Source: Atlantibacter subterraneus
GTDB taxonomy: Bacteria; Pseudomonadota; Gammaproteobacteria; Enterobacterales; Enterobacteriaceae
Reading direction: 5' to 3'
Length of the DNA: 64,000 nt
Assembly (NCBI RefSeq): GCF_007570865.1
Contig: NZ_VLPS01000009.1
Span: 310,001-374,000 of the forward strand
Made by a program: the position numbers and the translations under genes. Under the pieces are notes generated by a model, which did no database searches, was not told where the DNA came from, and saw nothing but the letters and a program-made list of their open reading frames with translations. The stretch's first letter is position 1, and each line of letters opens with the position of its first letter. Below, piece after piece: positions 1 through 9,569 of the stretch.

Positions 1-261
1 TTTCACCACATGCTCGACAAAGTGGATGGTGGCGAACGCCTGGTTAACCGTGGTTTCGCGAATGCCCTGCTGGCGCGCCTCGCGCTTGAGTTTCTCGACA
101 AATTCCGAAAAGCCGTCGGGCTGGGCGGTTTGCGGTGCCTGCTGGGCGGCAGCGGCGGGCGACGAGGTTGCAGGGGTGGGGTCAGGCAACTGAGGGGTGG
201 CGTGAAGATAACCCGCGAAAAGACAACTAAAAAGCGTTAACGCACTGACGGCAGATTTCAT
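1..261 (-). CDS. lytic murein transglycosylase, N-terminal part (gene runs off the window)
   Basis: The minus-strand frame is open from an ATG at 261 to the window edge, giving 87 residues without a stop. A hydrophobic signal-like start is followed by an Ala/Pro/Gln-rich linker, then a segment that reads FSEFVEKLKREARQQGI. That segment resembles the start of the catalytic domain of MltB-type lytic transglycosylases, which cleave peptidoglycan glycan strands in the periplasm. The catalytic Glu lies outside the window, so the subfamily cannot be fixed. It reads away from ycgL. Confidence 0.72.
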   Translation of the reverse strand, partial: MKSAVSALTLFSCLFAGYLHATPQLPDPTPATSSPAAAAQQAPQTAQPDGFSEFVEKLKREARQQGIRETTVNQAFATIHFVEHVVK

Positions 262-336
262 AGGATTTCCCGGCTCATTGATCACAGGTTATCGTGCTTA
301 ATGTAGCCAGGAAATCCTCATCGCGTGTTGCGAAAC

Positions 337-612
337 TTATTTTTTGCTTTGCATTTCACGGTGCTGCTTTAACAAATCCTCCGGCGGCGGCGGAATTTGT
401 AAATAAAAGCCCTGCTCCGTTAATGCCTTTTTAACTTTTTCCAGATCGGCAAAGGCTAATTTCTTTCTTCCATCAAGGGGAAATAACATCGCCAGCACGG
501 GTTGACCGAAACTCTGCATCAAATCTTCCGGTACACGTGAAAAATCGTCCTTTTTTTCTACATAAAGATAAGTTTGATCGCGTTTGGCACTTCGATAAAT
601 TGCACAAAACAT
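337..612 (-). CDS. ycgL: YcgL domain protein
   Basis: This 91-residue protein matches the YcgL family over its full length, including the segment [19 protein letters not shown] and a proline run near the C-terminus ([11 protein letters not shown]). The family is small, probably cytoplasmic and of unknown function. It is often found beside the min operon, as here, where it is divergent from minC. The ATG start at 612 gives an N-terminus of MFCAIYRS; the longer E. coli annotation is not needed. The ribosome site is weak. Confidence 0.9.
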   Translation of the reverse strand: MFCAIYRSAKRDQTYLYVEKKDDFSRVPEDLMQSFGQPVLAMLFPLDGRKKLAFADLEKVKKALTEQGFYLQIPPPPEDLLKQHREMQSKK

Positions 613-738
613 AGTTTTTACTCTGATTTCGCCGGGTGGTGACTTGCCTGAATATAGCCAGGACTATAACATGCCTCGAGGGTTTCGGAATATCATCCCA
701 CCGTTGTGGGGATTATAACTGAATTGAGTAAGGCCAGG

Positions 739-1431
739 ATGTCAAACACGCCCATCGAGCTTAAAGGCAGTAGTTTCACGTTATCAGTGGTTCATTTGCA
801 TGATGCGCACCCTGAGGTGATTCGCAAAGCACTGGAAGATAAAATTGCTCAGGCACCGGCCTTTTTAAAAAACGCGCCCGTGGTGGTCAATATTTCAAAT
901 CTGGAAGGCAAGCTTAACTGGCAGGCATTACATGATGTCGTGCTGGCAAGCGGCCTTCATCTGGTCGGCATTAGCGGCTGCAAAGATGACGCGCTCAAGG
1001 CTGAAATCAGCCGGGCCGGCATTGCGTTGCTGACCGAAGGCAAAGACAAACCCGCACGTCCCGTTTCTCCTCCCGCTCCCGAACCTGTTGCGACACCCAT
1101 CACAAAAACGCGCTTAATTGATCTACCGGTACGTTCCGGGCAGCGAGTTTATGCGCCAAATTGTGATTTGATAGTCACTAACCACGTGAGCGCTGGCGCG
1201 GAGCTTATCGCCGATGGCAATATTCATGTCTACGGCATGATGCGCGGACGGGCACTGGCCGGAGCCAGTGGCGATCGGGATGCGCAAATATTTTGCACTA
1301 GCCTTGCGGCGGAGCTGGTCTCCATTGCGGGGGTTTACTGGCTGAGCGATCAAATCCCAGCCACTTATTCTGGCAAGGCGGCACGTCTGCAACTCGCGGA
1401 AAACGACTTGACCATTCAACCATTAAATTAA
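739..1431 (+). CDS. minC: septum site-determining protein MinC
   Basis: MinC blocks FtsZ assembly at the cell poles and is recruited to the membrane by MinD. The 230-residue protein has the N-terminal FtsZ-inhibiting domain, a Pro-rich linker near residues 103-117, and the C-terminal beta-helix domain with the conserved segment [19 protein letters not shown] chose ATG 739 (MSNTPIEL) rather than an in-frame upstream codon, because it matches the family start and follows AAGGCCAGG. It is first in minCDE, 24 bases before minD. Confidence 0.97.
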   Translation: MSNTPIELKGSSFTLSVVHLHDAHPEVIRKALEDKIAQAPAFLKNAPVVVNISNLEGKLNWQALHDVVLASGLHLVGISGCKDDALKAEISRAGIALLTEGKDKPARPVSPPAPEPVATPITKTRLIDLPVRSGQRVYAPNCDLIVTNHVSAGAELIADGNIHVYGMMRGRALAGASGDRDAQIFCTSLAAELVSIAGVYWLSDQIPATYSGKAARLQLAENDLTIQPLN

Positions 1432-1455
1432 GCCCTTTTAACAAGGAATTCCTTT

Positions 1456-2268
1456 ATGGCACGCATTATTGTTGTTACTTCGGGTAAAGGGGGCGTTGGG
1501 AAGACCACCTCCAGCGCGGCCATCGCTACGGGTTTGGCCCAGAAGGGAAGAAAAACCGTTGTTATCGATTTCGATATCGGCCTGCGTAATCTTGACCTGA
1601 TCATGGGGTGTGAACGTCGTGTCGTATACGATTTTGTTAACGTCATTCAGGGCGATGCTACGCTGAATCAGGCGCTGATCAAAGATAAGCGCACCGAGAA
1701 TCTCTATATTCTCCCCGCCTCGCAGACCCGCGATAAAGACGCGCTGACCCGCGACGGCGTAGGTAAAATTCTTGATGAACTCAAAAGCATGGACTTTGAG
1801 TTTGTGGTTTGCGACTCACCGGCAGGCATCGAAAGCGGCGCGCTGATGGCGCTCTATTTCGCCGATGAAGCGGTGATCACCACTAACCCGGAAGTCTCCT
1901 CAGTGCGCGACTCTGACCGCATTCTGGGCATTCTGGCGTCCAAATCCCGCCGCGCTGAGAACGGCGAAGCGCCGATTAAAGAGCATTTGCTGCTGACCCG
2001 TTACAACCCGGGCCGCGTTAATCGTGGCGACATGCTGAGCATGGAAGATGTGTTAGAGATCCTACGCATTCCTTTGGTAGGCGTGATCCCGGAAGATCAG
2101 TCAGTGTTGCGCGCATCTAACCAGGGCGAGCCGGTGATCCTCGATCAGGATTCCGACGCGGGTAAAGCGTATGCCGACACCATTGAGCGTCTGCTTGGAG
2201 AAGAACGTCCTTTCCGCTTCATTGAAGAAGAGAAGAAAGGTTTCCTCAAACGCCTGTTCGGAGGATGA
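1456..2268 (+). CDS. minD: septum site-determining ATPase MinD
   Basis: MinD is a membrane-cycling ATPase that carries MinC and is displaced by MinE, producing pole-to-pole oscillation. The 270-residue protein has the deviant Walker A motif GKGGVGKTT at residues 10-18, with the signature Lys11 and Lys16. It ends in a short basic amphipathic helix (KKGFLKRLFGG), the membrane-targeting sequence. Length equals the E. coli protein. The minE start follows three bases after the stop, so the two are translated together. Confidence 0.98.
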   Translation: MARIIVVTSGKGGVGKTTSSAAIATGLAQKGRKTVVIDFDIGLRNLDLIMGCERRVVYDFVNVIQGDATLNQALIKDKRTENLYILPASQTRDKDALTRDGVGKILDELKSMDFEFVVCDSPAGIESGALMALYFADEAVITTNPEVSSVRDSDRILGILASKSRRAENGEAPIKEHLLLTRYNPGRVNRGDMLSMEDVLEILRIPLVGVIPEDQSVLRASNQGEPVILDQDSDAGKAYADTIERLLGEERPFRFIEEEKKGFLKRLFGG

Positions 2269-2271
2269 TTT

Positions 2272-2538
2272 ATGGCATTACTCGACTTTTTTCTTTCGCG
2301 TAAAAAGAATACCGCCAGTATCGCGAAAGAACGTTTACAGATCATTGTCGCGGAGCGCCGCCGCAGTGATTCAGAACCGCATTATTTGCCGCAGTTGAAG
2401 CGCGATATTCTGGAAGTGATTTGCAAATATGTGCAGATCGATCCGGAAATGGTCACCGTGCAGCTGGATCAAAAAGGCGATGATATTTCGGTGCTGGAAC
2501 TTAACGTAACGCTACCGGAAGCGGAAGAAACAAAATAG
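2272..2538 (+). CDS. minE: cell division topological specificity factor MinE
   Basis: MinE stimulates the MinD ATPase and restricts MinCD to the poles. The 88-residue protein has the usual length. Its N-terminal membrane-binding segment ([12 protein letters not shown]) is followed by the anti-MinCD helix and a C-terminal dimerisation domain. It is the last gene of minCDE, and a strong terminator lies 72 bases downstream. Confidence 0.97.
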   Translation: MALLDFFLSRKKNTASIAKERLQIIVAERRRSDSEPHYLPQLKRDILEVICKYVQIDPEMVTVQLDQKGDDISVLELNVTLPEAEETK

Positions 2539-2609
2539 CCTTTAAGAGCACTCTTATTTCTTTTGGAAATTGCTCAATGCTGTTATTTATCTTTTGCCAG
2601 GCCAATATA

Positions 2610-2642
2610 AAAAAACCCTGTGAATATTCACAGGGTTTTTTG
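2610..2642. terminator. bidirectional terminator between minE and rnd
   Basis: The perfect inverted repeat ACCCTGTGAATATTCACAGGGT is flanked by an A-run on the left and a T-run on the right. It can therefore end both minCDE on the plus strand and rnd on the minus strand. Confidence 0.9.
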
Positions 2643-3764
2643 TTAATAACGACTTAATAGCTCTTTTAGTTGCACCGCTAATAATTCGCCACGCCAACCG
2701 CTAATTAATTCCGGCAGCATTGCTTTTGGTTTAAGCTGCCAGTGCCAGTTTAATAACTGATTTATTTGCCGACGCGATGCAAGCAGTTCCGCACTCACGC
2801 CTTTCGCTTCGCTGGTTGCCTGTACCAGTGCTTTGATCTCTTTAAATACTTTCCGATAACCGGGCATATCAACCAGATTGGCAATCGGCTCGGGGAGATC
2901 GGATTCCGGCAACGCCTGCGCCTGCGCCACTAAGGCCAGCAACGTTTTACCATGAAAGCGAATTTCACTGCCCGACAGCCCCAGGCTATCCAGTTCTCCG
3001 AGCGATGTCGGCATATAGCGCGCCACCTGCCAGAGATGCTCTTCGCGCACCACAAAGTTCAGCGCCAGATCGCGTTCGCGGGCTTTTTTCAGCCGCCATG
3101 CCGCCAGCAGCTTTAAACACGCCAGTTGGCGGGTGCGCAACTGCCAGGCGTTGCCGATATCGCGCCAGACTTCTTCCGGATCTGCTTGTTCGCTGCGGCG
3201 CGCCATCATCAGGCGGCACTCGTCCAGCGCCGCTTCCAGCCAGCCGGATTCACGCGTTTTCTCCACTAACTGAGTGGCGATCGGCAACAGATACCAGACG
3301 TCCGCCGCCGCGTAGTCACACTGACGTTCGGTCAGCGGGCGCGCCAGCCAGTCGGTGCGCGATTCACTTTTATCCAGCGCGATGCCGGTGAAACTCTCCA
3401 CCAGCGCCGCAAACCCGCAAGACAGCGCATGGCCGGAGAAAGACGCCAGAATTTGGGTGTCGATAAACGGCTCCGGCATCATGCCAAATGCGTTCAGGAA
3501 CACTTCAAGATCTTCGCTCCCGGCATGGAGGAATTTAGTGACGTTAACGTCCTGCAACAGTGCTTTGAAGGGTGCCCACTCGGTGATAGTCAACGGGTCG
3601 ATCAGCGAAACCTGCTCGCCGTCATACAGCTGGATAAGCCCCAGTTGAGGATAATAGGTGCGGGTACGGACGAATTCGGTGTCCAGCGCCAGTGCCGGAT
3701 GACGACGCGCCGCTTCGCAGCAGGCGGCCAGCGCGTCGTTGGTGGTGATCATCTGATAATTCAA
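2643..3764 (-). CDS. rnd: ribonuclease D
   Basis: RNase D is a 3'-5' exoribonuclease that trims tRNA and other stable RNA precursors. The 373-residue protein carries the DEDD exonuclease residues: Asp28 and Glu30 in LDTEFVRTRTYYPQLG, Asp85 in the LHAGSEDLEVF segment, and Asp155 in the DYAAADVWYL segment. HRDC domains follow, with the motif LGELDSLGLSGSEIR. The start codon is TTG at 3764-3762, as in E. coli, which keeps translation low. The gene lies downstream of fadD on the same strand, separated by a terminator. Confidence 0.96.
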   Translation of the reverse strand: MNYQMITTNDALAACCEAARRHPALALDTEFVRTRTYYPQLGLIQLYDGEQVSLIDPLTITEWAPFKALLQDVNVTKFLHAGSEDLEVFLNAFGMMPEPFIDTQILASFSGHALSCGFAALVESFTGIALDKSESRTDWLARPLTERQCDYAAADVWYLLPIATQLVEKTRESGWLEAALDECRLMMARRSEQADPEEVWRDIGNAWQLRTRQLACLKLLAAWRLKKARERDLALNFVVREEHLWQVARYMPTSLGELDSLGLSGSEIRFHGKTLLALVAQAQALPESDLPEPIANLVDMPGYRKVFKEIKALVQATSEAKGVSAELLASRRQINQLLNWHWQLKPKAMLPELISGWRGELLAVQLKELLSRY

Positions 3765-3787
3765 ATTACTTTCTCTTTGGTTTGCGC

Positions 3788-3815
3788 CAAAAAAAACGCC
3801 GGTTAACCGGCGTTT
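3788..3815 (-). terminator. fadD terminator
   Basis: The stem AACGCCGGTTAACCGGCGTT is followed on the minus strand by a T-run. It lies just after the fadD stop and upstream of rnd. Confidence 0.85.
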
Positions 3816-3832
3816 GGCGACTTTCTCGGAGC

Positions 3833-5518
3833 TCAGGCGTTATTGTTGCCTGGCTTGCGTGCTTCGTCACGCAGTTCTCGTCGTAAAATCTTCCCAACGT
3901 TGGATTTCGGGAGCTCATCGCGGAATTCTACCAGCTTCGGCACCTTGTATCCGGTCAGATGACGGCGGCAGAAGGTAATTAGCGACTCTTCACTCAGCGC
4001 CGGGTCTTTCTTCACCACGAAGATTTTCACGGTTTCGCCGCTGGCTCCGGACGGGACGCCCACCGCTGCCACTTCGCTGACGCCGGTATGTTGCATCACC
4101 ACGTCTTCAATTTCATTAGGATAAACGTTAAATCCTGACACCAGGATCATATCTTTTTTGCGATCCACGATGCGCAGGAACCCTTCATCGTCCATTACCG
4201 CGATATCGCCGGTGGCCAGCCAGCCGTCCTTGATGATTTCATCGGTGGCGTCCGGGCGCTGCCAGTAGCCTAACATCACCTGCGGCCCGCGGATGCACAG
4301 CTCGCCCGGCTCGCCGTGCGGCACTTCGTTGCCCTCGTCGTCGATAAGCTTCGCTTCCGTAGAAGGCACCGGCAGGCCGATGCTGCCGCTGTGGTAATCG
4401 ATGTCGTGCGGGTTAACGCTCACCAGCGGCGAGCACTCGGTCAGGCCGTAGCCCTCCAGCAAAAATTGCCCGGTGAGTTTTTCCCAGCGCTCCGCCACTG
4501 CCTGCTGAACCGGCATCCCGCCGCCCGCAGAGAGATGCAGTGTAGAAAAATCGAGCTGGTGGAATTCTTTGTTGTTCAGCAGCGCGTTAAACAGGGTATT
4601 AACGCCGGTCATGGCGGTGAACGGGTATTTCGCCATCTCTTTCACCAGCCCCGGAATATCGCGCGGGTTGGTGATCAGCAGGTTCTGGCCGCCGAGTTCG
4701 ATAAACAGCAGGCAGTTCATGGTCAGCGCGAAGATGTGATACAGCGGCAGCGGCGTGATCACAAACTCTTTACCCTGGAACAGCAGCGGCCCGTAGGTGG
4801 CTTTCACCTGCTCGAGGTTGGCGAGCATATTGCGATGGGTCAGCATCGCGCCTTTGGCAACGCCGGTGGTGCCGCCGGTGTATTGCAGGAAGGCAAGATC
4901 GTTGCCGGTCACTTCCGGCTTGATGTACTGCATCCGATAGCCGTTGTGCAGCGCGCTGCGAAACGATATGGCATCCGGCAGATGGTATTTCGGCACCAGA
5001 CGCTTGATGTATTTAACGACAAAGTTGACCAGCGTACCTTTGGCGGTGGAGAGCTGGTCGCCCATGCGGGTCAGGATCACGTGCTTAACCTGGGTGCGGT
5101 CAACCACTTTTTCCAGGGTATGGGCAAAGTTGGACACGATCACAATGGCGCTGGCACCGCTGTCGTTCAGCTGGTGTTCCAGTTCGCGCGGGGTGTACAG
5201 CGGGTTAACGTTCACCACGATCATCCCGGCGCGCAAAATGCCAAACAGCGCCACCGGATATTGCAGCAGGTTAGGCATCATCAGCGCGACGCGATCGCCC
5301 TTCTGCAATCCCAGCCCTTCCTGGAGATAGGCGGCGAACGCTCGGCTGCGCTCTTCCAGCTTACGGAAGGTCATCACCTCGCCCATATTAATAAACGCGG
5401 GCTGGTCGGCGTAACGCGTCACGGCCTGCTCAAACAGTTCTACCAGGGATTGATAACGATCGGGGTCGATTTCAGCCGGAACATCGGCCGGATAACGGTT
5501 AAGCCAAACCTTCTTCAA
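3833..5518 (-). CDS. fadD: long-chain fatty acid-CoA ligase FadD
   Basis: FadD activates imported long-chain fatty acids to acyl-CoA at the inner membrane, using ATP. The AMP-binding motifs are [12 protein letters not shown] and [12 protein letters not shown]. The fatty-acyl-CoA synthetase signature runs from [11 protein letters not shown] to DRKKDMI. I place the start at the TTG at 5518 ([10 protein letters not shown]), which follows AGAGGTGA and gives 561 residues, the E. coli length. An in-frame ATG at 5551 would add 11 residues without a better ribosome site. A FadR-like operator lies upstream. Confidence 0.96.
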   Translation of the reverse strand: MKKVWLNRYPADVPAEIDPDRYQSLVELFEQAVTRYADQPAFINMGEVMTFRKLEERSRAFAAYLQEGLGLQKGDRVALMMPNLLQYPVALFGILRAGMIVVNVNPLYTPRELEHQLNDSGASAIVIVSNFAHTLEKVVDRTQVKHVILTRMGDQLSTAKGTLVNFVVKYIKRLVPKYHLPDAISFRSALHNGYRMQYIKPEVTGNDLAFLQYTGGTTGVAKGAMLTHRNMLANLEQVKATYGPLLFQGKEFVITPLPLYHIFALTMNCLLFIELGGQNLLITNPRDIPGLVKEMAKYPFTAMTGVNTLFNALLNNKEFHQLDFSTLHLSAGGGMPVQQAVAERWEKLTGQFLLEGYGLTECSPLVSVNPHDIDYHSGSIGLPVPSTEAKLIDDEGNEVPHGEPGELCIRGPQVMLGYWQRPDATDEIIKDGWLATGDIAVMDDEGFLRIVDRKKDMILVSGFNVYPNEIEDVVMQHTGVSEVAAVGVPSGASGETVKIFVVKKDPALSEESLITFCRRHLTGYKVPKLVEFRDELPKSNVGKILRRELRDEARKPGNNNA

Positions 5519-5591
5519 TGCATCACCTCTGAAAGTAGTATTCGTCGTCATCGCAACCCCAATAATAAAAACATGCCGTTAACATAATATT

Positions 5592-5608
5592 AACTCAGCG
5601 TACCAGTT
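5592..5608 (-). promoter_or_regulatory. candidate FadR operator upstream of fadD
   Basis: On the minus strand the sequence reads AACTGGTACGCTGAGTT, close to the FadR consensus of AACTGGT and AGTT arms. It lies 74 bases upstream of the fadD start. FadR repression of fadD, relieved by long-chain acyl-CoA, is established in E. coli; binding here is inferred from the match alone. Confidence 0.65.
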
Positions 5609-5669
5609 TATTAATTAGGCTGATTTAAGGATGCGAAGCGCGTCACTATTTATTTTTCTTATGTCCTGA

Positions 5670-5703
5670 AAACAAACAGACAGCGGACCTGCCGCTGTCT
5701 GTT
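5670..5703 (-). terminator. yeaY terminator
   Basis: A long hairpin with arms ACAGACAGCGG and CCGCTGTCTGT is followed by TTTGTTTTC on the minus strand, just after the yeaY stop. Confidence 0.8.
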
Positions 5704-5722
5704 ATTACCGCAAAACAAAGGG

Positions 5723-6301
5723 TTACTCGGTCACAATGGTCTGGACCTGAGCCGGGCCGGGATTATACCAGCCCCATGGGCCATAACCATAGCGCCACGG
5801 GTACGGGCCGAACCAGGGATCGATGGGTTGCGGCGGCATCACCACCTGTTGAGTAATATGCCAGCGTTTATAACCCGTCACATCCATGGTCATAAATTTA
5901 TACGGCGTTGCGCCGACTTTACCGTCTACTGCGCCGGTGATGGTACCGAGTACCGTCACCAGTTGCCCGCGAAAGTCCACCGGGTCGAGGAAGCCGTTCA
6001 CGTCGGCAAAAATGCGTCCGCGAGAGGGTTCACCCAGCACCGGGCGCGCGCCGCTGTCGAGCGGCACGGTGGCGATTTCCAGCCGGGTTTTGCCCTGTTG
6101 ATTCTGGATACTCACCACTTTGCCGCCAAAACGCGCTTCCTGACCAACGTACAGGCGCGGTGCGTCCATCACGGCAGCCAGATCCTGCTGGGGTATCTGG
6201 CTGGAGCCTTTGATGGCGTCCGGGATCGTGACGCATCCGGAGAGCGCCAGCGCGCCTATCGCCACCAGCCATATGCGAAACATCGTTTTTTGCATCGCCA
6301 T
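5723..6301 (-). CDS. yeaY: Slp family outer-membrane lipoprotein YeaY
   Basis: This 192-residue protein belongs to the Slp family of starvation-related lipoproteins. It has a lipoprotein signal peptide with the lipobox LSGC, so Cys23 would be the lipidated residue. The core is a beta-rich domain and the C-terminus is rich in Pro, Tyr, Trp and Gly. Function is unknown. The ATG at 6301 is preceded by GGAG at six bases. It lies downstream of tsaB and was probably co-transcribed with it in part. Confidence 0.88.
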   Translation of the reverse strand: MAMQKTMFRIWLVAIGALALSGCVTIPDAIKGSSQIPQQDLAAVMDAPRLYVGQEARFGGKVVSIQNQQGKTRLEIATVPLDSGARPVLGEPSRGRIFADVNGFLDPVDFRGQLVTVLGTITGAVDGKVGATPYKFMTMDVTGYKRWHITQQVVMPPQPIDPWFGPYPWRYGYGPWGWYNPGPAQVQTIVTE

Positions 6302-6337
6302 TGTTGACTCCTTAACCCGACGCGCCGCGTCAGGCGA

Positions 6338-7033
6338 TTACGCTCTGCCTGGCAATTTTTTCCAGGCGACTTCATTGCGCAGATAAACCGGTTCGGCCTG
6401 TTCAACCGGCACCGTTTTCTGTTGTTCAAAATCCCGTGCCGCCAGCGGCAGCATGTCTTCAGCGGCGGGCAGTTGAATGCCGCCGTCAACCAGGGTCACG
6501 CTGCTGCCGTTAGCCATTTCCGGCCAGGCCTGCCAGCCAGTACCGACCGTCGCCCATTCTCCGCTTAATTCCATCAACCGGGCGTTAACCGCTTCCGGCT
6601 TTAATACGGCTTCAGTGTGTTCGCCGTGCCAGACGCCGTGCTCATCGCGCTGGTACTCTGCCCAGTAGACTTCGCCCATGCGCGCATCGATGGCGGCCAG
6701 CACGCGCGTCGCGCCGGTTTTGCGGTACGCGCCCTGCGCCATGGTGGCGAGCGTCGACACGCCAATCATCGGCAGTTCTGCGCCCAGCGCCAGGCCCTGG
6801 GCGATGCCGATGCCAATGCGCACGCCGGTAAAACTCCCGGGGCCGCGGCCAAACGCCAGCGCGTCAATCTGAGACAAGGAAACGGCGCACTGGTTCAGAA
6901 GTGTCTGAACCAGCGGCAAAATTCGTTGGGTGTGCTCACGTTGGCATAGCTCGAAATGAGCATGAGTGGTGTCGTTATCCTGAAGCGCTACGGAACAGGC
7001 TTCGGTGGCGGTGTCTATGGCCAGAATTCGCAT
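6338..7033 (-). CDS. tsaB: tRNA threonylcarbamoyladenosine synthesis protein TsaB
   Basis: TsaB is the scaffold partner of TsaD and TsaE in forming t6A at position 37 of ANN-decoding tRNAs. The protein has an actin-like ATPase fold, starting [17 protein letters not shown] and carrying the conserved segment [20 protein letters not shown] chose the ATG at 7033 because it gives 231 residues, the E. coli length. An upstream in-frame start at 7045 would add only MRKD. Confidence 0.95.
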   Translation of the reverse strand: MRILAIDTATEACSVALQDNDTTHAHFELCQREHTQRILPLVQTLLNQCAVSLSQIDALAFGRGPGSFTGVRIGIGIAQGLALGAELPMIGVSTLATMAQGAYRKTGATRVLAAIDARMGEVYWAEYQRDEHGVWHGEHTEAVLKPEAVNARLMELSGEWATVGTGWQAWPEMANGSSVTLVDGGIQLPAAEDMLPLAARDFEQQKTVPVEQAEPVYLRNEVAWKKLPGRA

Positions 7034-7102
7034 ATCTTTTCGCACTCTCGCGAGGTGGGGTCATGTAAAAATGGCGCGCATCTTACCATAGTCTGGCACA
7101 AA

Positions 7103-9043
7103 TTACTCCGTCACGGGGGTGGCGAGAAACGCGGCGGCACGAGTAATGTCGCGGGTGCGCGGCGCGGGCGGCAGGCTCGCCAGGAACACTGCGCCATACG
7201 GGCGCATCACCAGCCGGTTGTCGCAGATCACCAGCACGCCGCGGTCGTCGACGTCGCGGATCAAACGTCCGACGCCCTGCTTCAGGGTGATGACCGCATC
7301 CGGCAGTTGCACTTCGTCAAACGGATCGCCGCCGCGCAGGCGACAATCCTCCATGCGCGCTTTGAGCAGCGGATCGTCCGGCGAGGTAAACGGCAGTTTA
7401 TCGATGATCACCAGCGACAGCGTATCGCCGCGTACGTCCACGCCTTCCCAGAAGCTGCTGGTCGCCACCAGCAGGGCATTGCCTGCCTCAACAAACTGTT
7501 GCAGCAGCTGGCCTTTGCTGGTTTCGCCCTGCAAGAGCACCGGCAGCGTCAGCATGGCGCGGAACTGCTCCGCCAGATCGCGCATCATGGCGTGGGAGGT
7601 GCAGAGCATAAAGCAGCGCCCGTTATTGGCCTCGATCATCGGTTTCAGCATTCTGGCCAGATGACGCGCTGCGCCGGGCTGGTTGGCCATCGGCAGGCCG
7701 CGCGGCACGCAGAGCAGCGCCTGCTTCTGGTAATCAAACGGGCTGGGCAACAGCAGAGTTTCCGCTTTGCTGATGCCTAAGCGATCGGTGAAGTGGTGCA
7801 AATCATCATTCACCGACAGCGTGGCGGAGGTGAAAACCCAGGTGCCGGATTTTTGCGCCATCACGTCGGTAAACTTATCCGCCACGTTCAGCGGGGTCAG
7901 CGCCAGGGTGAAGTGGCGCGAATTGCATTCGTACCAGTAGCTGAAGCCCGGCGTATTGATCTCTTTGAGCCGCTTCAGGCGAGCGCGATACAGAGTAGCG
8001 CGTTCGAATGCCGCATCCAGCAGCGCCGAGCGCCCCAACGACAGTTTCGCCACGTCGTAGCACAGCTCCAGCGCATCATCAAGCAGTACCAGCGCCCGCT
8101 GGATGGTGGGGTCGGCCAGCAGTTCGCGCAAATTACCGCGAAAGCCCGGCTCTCCCAGTTGCAGACGGAAATCCTGCGCGCGCTGGGCCAGCCGGTCGGC
8201 GCATTTTTGCAGCTGCTGGGTGTCTTTGACTTCAGTGCGGTAAGCGATAGTGATGTCTTTTGCCAGATCCTGAAGCTGGCGGCTGGACAGCGACTGGCCG
8301 AAATACTGGCTGGCGATATCCGGGATCTGGTGCGCTTCATCGAAAATGGTGACGTCCACTTCCGGGATCAGCTCGGCGAAGCCGCTCTCCTTTACCACCA
8401 TATCGGCCATAAACAGATGATGGTTGACCACCACCACGTCGGCCTCCATGGCGTTTTTACGCGCTTTTACCACAAAGCAGTCTTTATACAGCGGGCAGTC
8501 GGCCCCGAGGCAGTTATCGTTGGTACTGGTGACCAGCGGCCAGACCGGGGCGTCTTCCGCCACGCTGGCGCAGGTGCTGATATCACCGTCATAGGTTTGA
8601 TTGGCCCAACTGCGCAACAGGATCACGTCGCTCAGGGTTTGCACCGGCAGATCGCCCCCGGCCAGCGCCTGCTGTTCCAGACGCTCGAGGCACAAATAGT
8701 TAGAGCGCCCTTTGAGCAGCGCCAGTTTGCCTTTGTAGTCCAGGGCGCGGGCAACGGTGGGCAAGTCGCGGCTGTAGAGCTGATCCTGAAGGGCCTTTGA
8801 ACCGGTAGAGATGATGACTTTTTTTTCCGAGCGCAGCGCAGGGGCAAGATAGGCGTAGGTTTTACCGGTGCCGGTTCCCGCTTCGACCACCAGCGGGGTT
8901 TGCGTCTCGATCGCTTTCGCCACGGCCTGCGCCATCAAACGCTGCGGTTCACGCGGTTTAAAGCCCGGTATCGCTTTTGCCAGTTGCCCGTCGGTTGCGA
9001 AATCGTCCGTCACATTTTCTTCAGCCACACTGATGTCCGTCAC
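7103..9043 (-). CDS. yoaA: XPD/DinG-type ATP-dependent DNA helicase YoaA
   Basis: YoaA is an iron-sulfur superfamily 2 helicase that works with the polymerase chi subunit HolC in DNA damage tolerance. The Walker A segment is EAGTGTGKTYAYLAPAL and the Walker B box is DEAH. The Fe-S cysteines lie in the segment CLGADCPLYKDC. The 646-residue reading starts at a GTG at 9043 preceded by AGGGGG. A second GTG ten codons downstream, in the same GTGACGGAC context, would give the E. coli-like N-terminus, so the start is not certain. Confidence 0.93.
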   Translation of the reverse strand: MTDISVAEENVTDDFATDGQLAKAIPGFKPREPQRLMAQAVAKAIETQTPLVVEAGTGTGKTYAYLAPALRSEKKVIISTGSKALQDQLYSRDLPTVARALDYKGKLALLKGRSNYLCLERLEQQALAGGDLPVQTLSDVILLRSWANQTYDGDISTCASVAEDAPVWPLVTSTNDNCLGADCPLYKDCFVVKARKNAMEADVVVVNHHLFMADMVVKESGFAELIPEVDVTIFDEAHQIPDIASQYFGQSLSSRQLQDLAKDITIAYRTEVKDTQQLQKCADRLAQRAQDFRLQLGEPGFRGNLRELLADPTIQRALVLLDDALELCYDVAKLSLGRSALLDAAFERATLYRARLKRLKEINTPGFSYWYECNSRHFTLALTPLNVADKFTDVMAQKSGTWVFTSATLSVNDDLHHFTDRLGISKAETLLLPSPFDYQKQALLCVPRGLPMANQPGAARHLARMLKPMIEANNGRCFMLCTSHAMMRDLAEQFRAMLTLPVLLQGETSKGQLLQQFVEAGNALLVATSSFWEGVDVRGDTLSLVIIDKLPFTSPDDPLLKARMEDCRLRGGDPFDEVQLPDAVITLKQGVGRLIRDVDDRGVLVICDNRLVMRPYGAVFLASLPPAPRTRDITRAAAFLATPVTE

Positions 9044-9167
9044 ACTACCCCCTGGATAAATTGCCAGTGATTATGTCAGGGGCGCGCGGCTTTCGCCAGC
9101 CTAAGAGATGACGCGGCGCTCACGATATGGCAGTCTGGCACTCTTTCAAAACCATAAGGACATAACG

Positions 9168-9512
9168 ATGACAATCCTTCGCATCAACCCGGAAGCCCGC
9201 TGGTCCGACGCCGTGATTTACAACCAGACCCTCTACTATACCGGCGTGCCGGAAAATACCGATGCCGATGCGCGTGCCCAGACCGCGGATATTCTGGCGC
9301 AGATTGATGAAATGCTGCAGGCCCAGGGCAGCGACAAAACCCGCATTCTCGACGCGACGATTTTTCTCGCCGATCGCGCCGATTTCGCGCAGATGAATGA
9401 AGCCTGGGACGCCTGGGTGGCAGCCGGTCACGCGCCGGTGCGTTGCACCGTCGAAGCAAAACTGATGAAGCCGCAATACAAGGTGGAAATTAAGATTATT
9501 GCGGCGGTGTAA
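9168..9512 (+). CDS. yoaB: RidA family protein YoaB
   Basis: RidA (YjgF/YER057c) proteins hydrolyse reactive enamine/imine intermediates of amino-acid metabolism. The 114-residue protein has the typical length and the signature HAPVRCTVEAKL, in which the Arg holds the substrate carboxylate. I chose ATG 9168, preceded by AAGGA, over an upstream ATG because it matches the family start. It is divergent from yoaA and adjoins the AT-rich island. Confidence 0.93.
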   Translation: MTILRINPEARWSDAVIYNQTLYYTGVPENTDADARAQTADILAQIDEMLQAQGSDKTRILDATIFLADRADFAQMNEAWDAWVAAGHAPVRCTVEAKLMKPQYKVEIKIIAAV

Positions 9513-9520
9513 AGCGCTTT

Positions 9521-9548
9521 GCAAGCGAGTATGCATTTACTCGCTTGC
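9521..9548. repeat. 11-bp perfect inverted repeat at the left edge of the AT-rich island
   Basis: The arms GCAAGCGAGTA (9521-9531) and TACTCGCTTGC (9538-9548) enclose a six-base loop. It lies between the convergent ends of yoaB and the beta-helix gene. No T-run follows on either strand, so it would be a weak terminator. It could instead mark the end of inserted DNA. Confidence 0.6.
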
Positions 9549-9569
9549 TACTCACTACAGCGCCGGCGA

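Noticed and set aside
4316-5587. 423-codon plus-strand open frame
   Set aside because: It is antisense to fadD, lacks a ribosome site and has the His/Gln/Arg-rich composition typical of the frame opposite a GC-rich gene.
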